In this document: positions 40,720-45,572 of the stretch, piece by piece
Numbering within the stretch: position 1 is the stretch's first letter
Layout of the letters: each line of letters begins with the position of its first letter
DNA from: Polyangiaceae bacterium
Lineage (GTDB): Bacteria; Myxococcota_A; Polyangia; Polyangiales; Polyangiaceae
Assembly (NCBI GenBank): GCA_022842465.1
Contig: JALHPN010000049.1
Span: 1 to 45,572 of the forward strand
Direction: 5' to 3'
DNA: 45,572 nt
Program-made: the position numbers and the translations under genes
Notes under the pieces: generated by a model
What the model saw: only the letters and a program-made list of their open reading frames with translations
Told to the model about the DNA's origin: nothing
Database searches by the model: none

Positions 40720-41727
40720 ATGCAAGTGACCTCGGCGTTCGCAGATGTTAGCTTCGGGGCGTTCGCGATGACGCCGGAAGCCTTTCAGTCGTCGTTCGAC
40801 CGCATCCGCTCGCAGATGGCCGAGGTCGTCGTCGGGCAGGAGGATCTCGTGTTCTCGCTGGTCGCCTCGGTCCTCGCCGGCGGTCACGTCCTCATCGAGG
40901 GCGTCCCCGGCCTCGGGAAGACGCTCGTCGCGCGCGCCTTCGCGCGCGTGTCTGGCGCGAGCTTCAAGCGGATCCAGTTCACGCCCGACCTCATGCCGAG
41001 CGACGTGACGGGCTCGAGCATCCTCGATCGCCAACGGAACGCCTTCGAGTTCGTGCCGGGGCCGATCTTCTGCCAGCTCCTCCTCGCGGACGAGATCAAC
41101 CGCGCGCCCGCGAAGACCCAGTCGGCGCTCCTCGAGGCGATGCAGGATCACCAGGTCACGGTGGACGGGACGTCGTACCCCCTCCCCGCCCCGTTCGTCG
41201 TCGTCGCGACGCAGAACCCCGTCGAGTCACAGGGCACGTACCCGCTGCCCGAGGCGCAGCTCGACCGATTCCTCATGAAGGTGACGGTGGCGGACCCGCC
41301 GCGCGACGTCGAGGCGCAGATCGTCCGGAACCACGCGACGGGCTTCGACCCGACGAACCTGGGCGCCCTCGCGGCCGTGACCTCGCCGGCCGAGCTCCTC
41401 GCGATGCGCGCCTTGGCGCAGGCGGTGAAGATCGACGACGCCGTCATCGACTACATCGTGGACCTCACGCGCCGCACGAGGGACGATCGCGCGTTCGAGC
41501 TCGGCGCCTCGCCGCGCGCGTCCATCGCGATGATGAAGGCGGCGCAGGTCGTCGCCGCGAGCGAGGGCAGGGACTTCGTCACGCCGGACGACGTGAAGCC
41601 GATCGCGAAGCCCGTCCTCCGGCACAGGGTCATGCTGCATCCGGACGCGGAGCTCCAGGGGGTCACCGCGGACGAGCGCATCGACGACATCCTGAAAGCT
41701 GCCCCGGTCCCGCGCGCGGCAGCGTGA
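40720..41727 (+). CDS. MoxR family AAA+ ATPase
   Basis: 335 residues from ATG 40720; ATG 40768 (MTPEAFQSSF) is an equally good start. The MoxR signatures are complete: Walker A EGVPGLGKTLVARAFA, FTPDLMPSDVTGSSI, Walker B LLLADEINRAPAKTQSALLE, VVVATQNPVESQGTYPLPEAQ, and the late ASPRASIAMMKAAQ helix. MoxR ATPases act as chaperone-like remodellers for a DUF58 or VWA partner. The DUF58 gene follows with a 4-base overlap. The genes usually found with this pair (RDD, SpoIIM, DUF4129, DUF4350) lie 5 kb upstream beyond two unrelated genes. Confidence 0.95.
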   Translation: MQVTSAFADVSFGAFAMTPEAFQSSFDRIRSQMAEVVVGQEDLVFSLVASVLAGGHVLIEGVPGLGKTLVARAFARVSGASFKRIQFTPDLMPSDVTGSSILDRQRNAFEFVPGPIFCQLLLADEINRAPAKTQSALLEAMQDHQVTVDGTSYPLPAPFVVVATQNPVESQGTYPLPEAQLDRFLMKVTVADPPRDVEAQIVRNHATGFDPTNLGALAAVTSPAELLAMRALAQAVKIDDAVIDYIVDLTRRTRDDRAFELGASPRASIAMMKAAQVVAASEGRDFVTPDDVKPIAKPVLRHRVMLHPDAELQGVTADERIDDILKAAPVPRAAA

Positions 41728-43064
41728 GCGCGGAGAGCCAGGCTCGGCCGCAAACGGCGCTCGTCCCGACGCGGCGCCTCGTCGTCCTCGCGTTCGTCGC
41801 GACGCTCGTCGCCACCGTCGCGAGCAACGTGGCGGGCGGGACCCTCGCCTGGGTCGTGCTCGACGGCGTGATCGTGCTCGTCGCTGCGGCCGACGCGCTC
41901 GGCTCCCGAGGGACACGCGTCGAGGTCGAGCGGCGCGTCGCGCAGATCCTGTCCGTCGGCCGACGCAACGCCGTCACGATCACGCTCCACAACCGGAGCG
42001 ACCGCGCGCTGCGTGGCACGATCGTGGACGACCCCGTCGAGGAGGCGGAGGTCGTCGGGCTGCCGGGCCTCTTCGACGTGCCCGCGCGACGAGACGCGGT
42101 CCTCCGCTACGAGATCGTCCCCCGCCGACGCGGCAAGCGGAGCCTCCGCGCCGTCACAGTGCGCTACGCGTCGCTGCTCGGCCTCTTCTGGCGGCAGGAG
42201 CGCTTCGAGCTGCCGTGGGCGGTGGAGGTCTACCCCGACGTCCACGCGGCGCGCGCCCTGGAGATGCTTCGTCGTCAGGGGCGGGCCGATGCCCGCGTCG
42301 GCTCTCTCCGCGTGCGCGGCGGTGACACCGAGTTCGAGCGCCTCCGCCCCTATCAGGTCGGAGACGAGACGCGGCACCTCGACTGGCGCGCGTCGGCGCG
42401 GCGCGAGGATCCCGTCGTTCGCCAGTTCCAGGCCGAGTCCGATCAGAACGTCGTCTTCGCGCTCGATCTCGGGCGCGGCATGCGCGGCGAGAGCGGGGGG
42501 ATCACGAGCATCGACCACGCCCTCGGCGCTGCACTCCTCACCGCGGACGTCGCGATCCGCAGTGGGGACAAGGCTGGCCTCTTCACGTTCGACGACAAGC
42601 CGCGGAGCTTCCTCCGCCCGGGCGGGGGCCGGAGCGGCGGTCGCAAGCTCACCCGCGCCGCCTATGCGCTCGACGCCGGCCTCTCCGCGACCGACTACCG
42701 CGCGGCGATGGTCTTCCTCAAGTCCCAGGTGAAGGCGCGGTCGCTCGTCGTGCTCTTCACGAACGTGCTCGACGCGCGGAGCGCGAAGGATTTGGCGCGC
42801 GCCGTCCGCACGCTCCTCCCGCGTCATTTGCCGCTCTGCGTGCTCATGCGTGATCCCGAGATCGAGGCGCTCGCCGTCGCGCCGGTGACGGCGACGGCCG
42901 ACACGCTCGTCCGCGCGGCGGCCGCGGAGGCGCTCATGACCCGCGCGAGCCTCGTCGGCGAGCTCCAGAACGCCGGCGCGCTCGTCCTCGACGCGCGCCC
43001 GGAGGACGTCACGCCCGCCCTCGTGAACCGCTACCTCGAGGTCAAGGCGCGCCGCCTCCTCTGA
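41724..43064 (+). CDS. DUF58 domain protein (MoxR partner)
   Basis: 446 residues; GTG at 41724 overlaps the moxR stop (GTGA). The N-terminus has two closely spaced membrane helices (LVVLAFVATLVATVASNVAG, AWVVLDGVIVLVAAADAL). A beta-sandwich segment follows, then the DUF58 signature LRPYQVGDETRHLDWRASAR and a VWA-like part with a FALDLGRGM metal-site-like start. VWA/DUF58 proteins are the targets or adaptors of MoxR ATPases. The intact motif and the overlap with moxR indicate a working pair. It ends 12 bases before the stop of the convergent HExxH lipoprotein. Confidence 0.93.
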   Translation: MSAESQARPQTALVPTRRLVVLAFVATLVATVASNVAGGTLAWVVLDGVIVLVAAADALGSRGTRVEVERRVAQILSVGRRNAVTITLHNRSDRALRGTIVDDPVEEAEVVGLPGLFDVPARRDAVLRYEIVPRRRGKRSLRAVTVRYASLLGLFWRQERFELPWAVEVYPDVHAARALEMLRRQGRADARVGSLRVRGGDTEFERLRPYQVGDETRHLDWRASARREDPVVRQFQAESDQNVVFALDLGRGMRGESGGITSIDHALGAALLTADVAIRSGDKAGLFTFDDKPRSFLRPGGGRSGGRKLTRAAYALDAGLSATDYRAAMVFLKSQVKARSLVVLFTNVLDARSAKDLARAVRTLLPRHLPLCVLMRDPEIEALAVAPVTATADTLVRAAAAEALMTRASLVGELQNAGALVLDARPEDVTPALVNRYLEVKARRLL

Positions 43065-43076
43065 GCTGGGCCGTTG

Positions 43077-44039
43077 CTACGGGCAGGCAGGCACGAGGTC
43101 TCTGCCGCCGAAGAACTCCGACACGAGGAGCGCCCACACCTGACGGTTCTCGGCTGGGCCGCACTTGAAGGCGGGCTCGCCGCGCCGTCGGCCGGCCATC
43201 GCCGCGCTCTCCTCCTCGAAGAAGCGCGTCGCGAGCTCGGCGGCGTACTCCATCGTCATCGAGCCGGTGCCCGGCTGGAACGCGTAGTACGTCCCACCGC
43301 GCACCATCGTCTTCGTCGGCGCGTACGGCGCGAGGCACGTAGCGCGCGACCCGCACCGCGCGACGATCGCGCTCACGATGGGCGCGAGCGTCTTCGACCA
43401 CTCGCCGTGAGCCCAGTCGTTGATGTGGAAGATCTCGTGGAAGAGCGTCTCGCGCACGGCGGGGCCCGAGCTCACGAGCGAGCCCGACACGTTGTACGCG
43501 ACCTCCCAGGTCCCCTCCGTGAACGCCGACGGCGTCGAGCGGCCCACCGAGCGAAAGAAGCGAAAGTCGATCTCCCGCCACCGGTACCGGAGCGCCTCTC
43601 CCGAAGGGCCGCGGAGGTCCACGAAGAATCGGTCGATCTCCTGCATGGCGTCGCGCACCCAGCCGAGATGCTTCCGATGCCCGCCCACCGGCAGCTCGGG
43701 GACGAGCTGGATGTTGCCTCGGAAGCCACCGTCGATCTGCTGCGCGGGGAGGAGGCCCGGGAGCCCGCCCGTGGTGCGATGGAGATCCAGCGCGAGCGCT
43801 CGCGCCGCAGGGTCCGACACGTAGCGGGCCTCGAGCAGACACCGGATCCGCGCCGCGTCGTCGCCCGCGCGGCACGACGAGGGGACCGGCTCCGAGACGA
43901 AGAGCACCTTCCCCGCGTCGTCTGCGCTCGTGAGGGCCTCGGCGCCCTCTCCGGTGGCATCGGCGTCCGACGATGCCGCGCAGCCGGCGAGCACGAGCAG
44001 GCCGAGCGCCATGCGCGAGATGGTCGAGAGCGTCGTCAC
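43077..44039 (-). CDS. Lipoprotein with zincin-like HExxH motif
   Basis: GTG at 44039 gives a normal lipoprotein signal (MTTLSTISRMALGLLVLAGC); the ATG at 44012 would leave a signal of only 10 residues. 320 residues. The centre has ETLFHEIFHINDWAHGEW, with His201, Glu202 and His205 as a zincin motif; His211, Glu264 or Glu268 (SMTMEYAAELATRFF) could be the third zinc ligand. Four to six Cys suggest disulfides. The surrounding sequence does not match a protease family I can name with confidence, so it is called a putative zinc metallopeptidase. It follows the S1-domain gene by 128 bases, a gap with nothing recognisable. Confidence 0.75.
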   Translation of the reverse strand: MTTLSTISRMALGLLVLAGCAASSDADATGEGAEALTSADDAGKVLFVSEPVPSSCRAGDDAARIRCLLEARYVSDPAARALALDLHRTTGGLPGLLPAQQIDGGFRGNIQLVPELPVGGHRKHLGWVRDAMQEIDRFFVDLRGPSGEALRYRWREIDFRFFRSVGRSTPSAFTEGTWEVAYNVSGSLVSSGPAVRETLFHEIFHINDWAHGEWSKTLAPIVSAIVARCGSRATCLAPYAPTKTMVRGGTYYAFQPGTGSMTMEYAAELATRFFEEESAAMAGRRRGEPAFKCGPAENRQVWALLVSEFFGGRDLVPACP

Positions 44040-44167
44040 GCCTCGCGAGGGAGCAAGCCGCGCACCAACCTGCAGCGGGGGCGCCTCCCCGCAGATCGAG
44101 GTCGACCGGCCGCAGGTGAACGACGACGACGGCCGGCGCGAGCGCTCCGACGACGCGACGTCGCCGG

Positions 44168-45572
44168 CTACTTGTTCGGGGTGATGTTCCGCTTCGCGAG
44201 GAGATCGGCGAGCGTCCCGAACTTCGCCTCGCGCTTCACCTGCGCGCGGTACTGCTGGTACGCGTTCCGCTCGGTCTCTTCGTTCAGCGCGCGGATGGAG
44301 AGCTTGAGCTCGCCGCGACGCGGATCGTGCTCGATGATCTTCGCGTCGAGCTCCTTGCCGACCGGGAAGAGCTTGCGGAGCTCCGTCCCGCGCGGGGTGC
44401 CCGTCGCGGAGGCCGAGATGTAGCCGCGCGCGTTCCGCCCGGTCGCGCCGAGGACGCGGACGGTGAGGCCCGAGTTCTCGACGCTGACGATGACGACCTT
44501 GACCGACTTGTTCAGCTGGACGCGCTGCGGCGTCTCGTTCGCGGCCTCGCCCGTCGGCGCGGGGTGGAGCGCGATGCGGTGCGCCTTCGAGTCGACGCTC
44601 GCCACGACGACGTCGATCTCGTCGCCCACCTTCACCACCTCTTCGGGGTGCTCGATGCGCTTCACGGACAGGTCGGCCGTGTGGATGAGGCCGTCGATGC
44701 CGGACTCGAGCTCGATGAAAGCGCCGAACGGCTGGAGCCGCGCGACCTTCCCCTTGTGCCTCGTGCCGGGAGCGTACTTCTCGGCGACGTGCGACCACGG
44801 ATCCTCGATCGCCGCGCGGCGGGAGAGCCACAGCTTCCCCTTCTCGTCGACGCGGAGGATCTTCACGCGGCACGTCTCGTTGACCTTGAAGACGTCGCGC
44901 GGCTGGTCGGCGCGGTTGTGGCTCATCTCGCTCAGCGGCACGAGCCCCTCCACGCCGCCGACGTCGATGAAGGCGCCGAAGGGGACGACGGTGCGGACGA
45001 TGCCGTCCACGACCGCGCCCATCTCGAGCGTCTTCAGGGCGGCCTCGCGCTTCTCCTTCGCCTCGCTCTCGAGCATCGCCCGACGCGAGAGGACGACGTC
45101 ACGACCGCGCTTCGCGTACTGGGTGACCGCGAAGCCGAGGCGCCTCCCGACGAGGTGCGACAGATCCGCGCCGGGGCGGAGCTCGACGTGCGACGCCGGC
45201 GCGAACGCGCGGATGCCGTCGACGTCGACCTCGACGCCTCCCTTGATCGTCCCGGTGACGAGGCCGAAGACGAGCGAGCCGGACTTCGACGCATCGGCGA
45301 GGACGGGCTTCGCCTTCGACATGCGCTTCGGGTGGTGCGTGAGCACCATGAGCCCGCCGCGTCCGCCGTCGTTGTGGACGAGTCCGACGAACGGGGCGCC
45401 AGGCTCGAGGACGACCTTCGGGAGGAGCGGCTTCTCGTCCGCCGCCGGGGTGGCTTCGGACTCCGCCGCGACGGCGGGCGCGGACTCGACGGGCGCGGAC
45501 TCGGCGGGCGCGGACTCGCCGGCGACGGGCTCGGGGGCGACGGGCTCGGGGGCGGGGGCTACGGCGACGGGC
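44168..45572 (-). CDS. Multi-S1-domain RNA-binding protein (5' end outside window)
   Basis: The frame is open from the right edge to TAG at 44168; 467 codons are visible and the true start lies outside. The visible N-terminus is a Pro/Ala/Glu/Ser-rich low-complexity region (repeats of ESAPA/V). At least four S1-type OB folds follow: one with GTIKGGVEVDVDGIRAFAPA, one with VVPFGAFIDVGGVEGLVPLS, one with LQPFGAFIELESGIDGLIHT, and a degenerate one with VSVENSGLTVRVLG. The KGG...GIRAFxP element is typical of ribosomal protein S1 and S1-like translation factors. The low-complexity head and the number of domains differ from standard six-domain RpsA, so no symbol is given. RNA binding in translation or RNA turnover is likely. 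Confidence 0.85.
   Translation of the reverse strand, partial: PVAVAPAPEPVAPEPVAGESAPAESAPVESAPAVAAESEATPAADEKPLLPKVVLEPGAPFVGLVHNDGGRGGLMVLTHHPKRMSKAKPVLADASKSGSLVFGLVTGTIKGGVEVDVDGIRAFAPASHVELRPGADLSHLVGRRLGFAVTQYAKRGRDVVLSRRAMLESEAKEKREAALKTLEMGAVVDGIVRTVVPFGAFIDVGGVEGLVPLSEMSHNRADQPRDVFKVNETCRVKILRVDEKGKLWLSRRAAIEDPWSHVAEKYAPGTRHKGKVARLQPFGAFIELESGIDGLIHTADLSVKRIEHPEEVVKVGDEIDVVVASVDSKAHRIALHPAPTGEAANETPQRVQLNKSVKVVIVSVENSGLTVRVLGATGRNARGYISASATGTPRGTELRKLFPVGKELDAKIIEHDPRRGELKLSIRALNEETERNAYQQYRAQVKREAKFGTLADLLAKRNITPNK
45474..45551 (-). repeat. 15-bp tandem repeats encoding ESAPA/V and EPVAP units
   Basis: Three near-identical 15-base units of the type GCGGGCGCGGACTCG (45474-45518) and two perfect GCGACGGGCTCGGGG units (45522-45551) lie in the low-complexity head of the S1-domain gene. 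They keep the reading frame and code for five-residue repeats. Confidence 0.8.

Noticed and set aside
44168..45572. Standard ribosomal protein S1 (rpsA)
   Set aside because: Only four clear S1 folds are visible and the head is a Pro/Ala/Glu-rich repeat region, so it may be an S1-like factor; the missing 5' end prevents a firm call.

Overview
The window is about 70% GC, with coding frames that use almost only G or C at the third codon position. It carries many exported lipoproteins, a trypsin-like protease ending in a MYXO-CTERM-like tail, PAS/GAF/REC histidine kinases and Ser/Thr-kinase-like proteins. This points to a myxobacterium (Myxococcota), probably from the Polyangiales side; the order-level placement is inference. 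I see no tRNA, rRNA, insertion sequence, integrase, CRISPR array or compositional break, so it reads as chromosomal backbone with lineage-specific genes.

Layout. 1-4056: a HAMP-containing membrane protein (cut by the left edge), a cupredoxin-like periplasmic protein, and a divergent membrane metallophosphoesterase. 4126-6675: a possible 61-residue protein and cydAB (bd-type quinol oxidase). 6828-8967: an anchored serine protease and a DUF4846 lipoprotein. 8995-13063 (minus): a three-gene signalling unit made of REC-GAF-PAS-PAS-HisKA without an ATPase domain, a complete histidine kinase, and a YetF-type (DUF421) membrane protein with an added zinc-ribbon-like tail. 13164-16369 (plus, divergent from it): five genes joined by four 4-base start/stop overlaps, namely two V4R-type proteins, a 98-residue unknown, a cysteine-desulfurase-like enzyme and a protein built from two copies of one domain. 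This unit is the best candidate for an undescribed system.

16393-20179: a DUF1993 protein, an unknown, ruvB, smpB coupled to a small PilZ-like unknown, and a NUDIX hydrolase. 20357-22705: two unknown lipoproteins and a hemerythrin-like protein. 22716-26224 (minus): two adjacent Ser/Thr-kinase-like proteins that have both lost catalytic residues, one at DFG and the other at HRD, with HEAT-like repeats on the first. 26500-30578: a thioredoxin-like 2Fe-2S ferredoxin, an Smr-domain protein, a lipin/LNS2-like HAD lipoprotein, ilvE and an unknown lipoprotein.

30642-43064: a CARDB-like secreted protein, then a MoxR/DUF58-type membrane locus (RDD, SpoIIM, integral membrane protein, DUF4129-DUF4350 fusion, and later MoxR and DUF58). 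The locus is interrupted by a large beta-propeller lipoprotein and an opposite-strand FAD oxidoreductase. 43077-45572 (minus): an HExxH lipoprotein and a multi-S1-domain RNA-binding protein cut by the right edge.

Genes are tightly packed. Six tail-to-tail gene pairs overlap or lie within 27 bases of each other, and many starts overlap the preceding stop by 4 bases, so translational coupling is common here.
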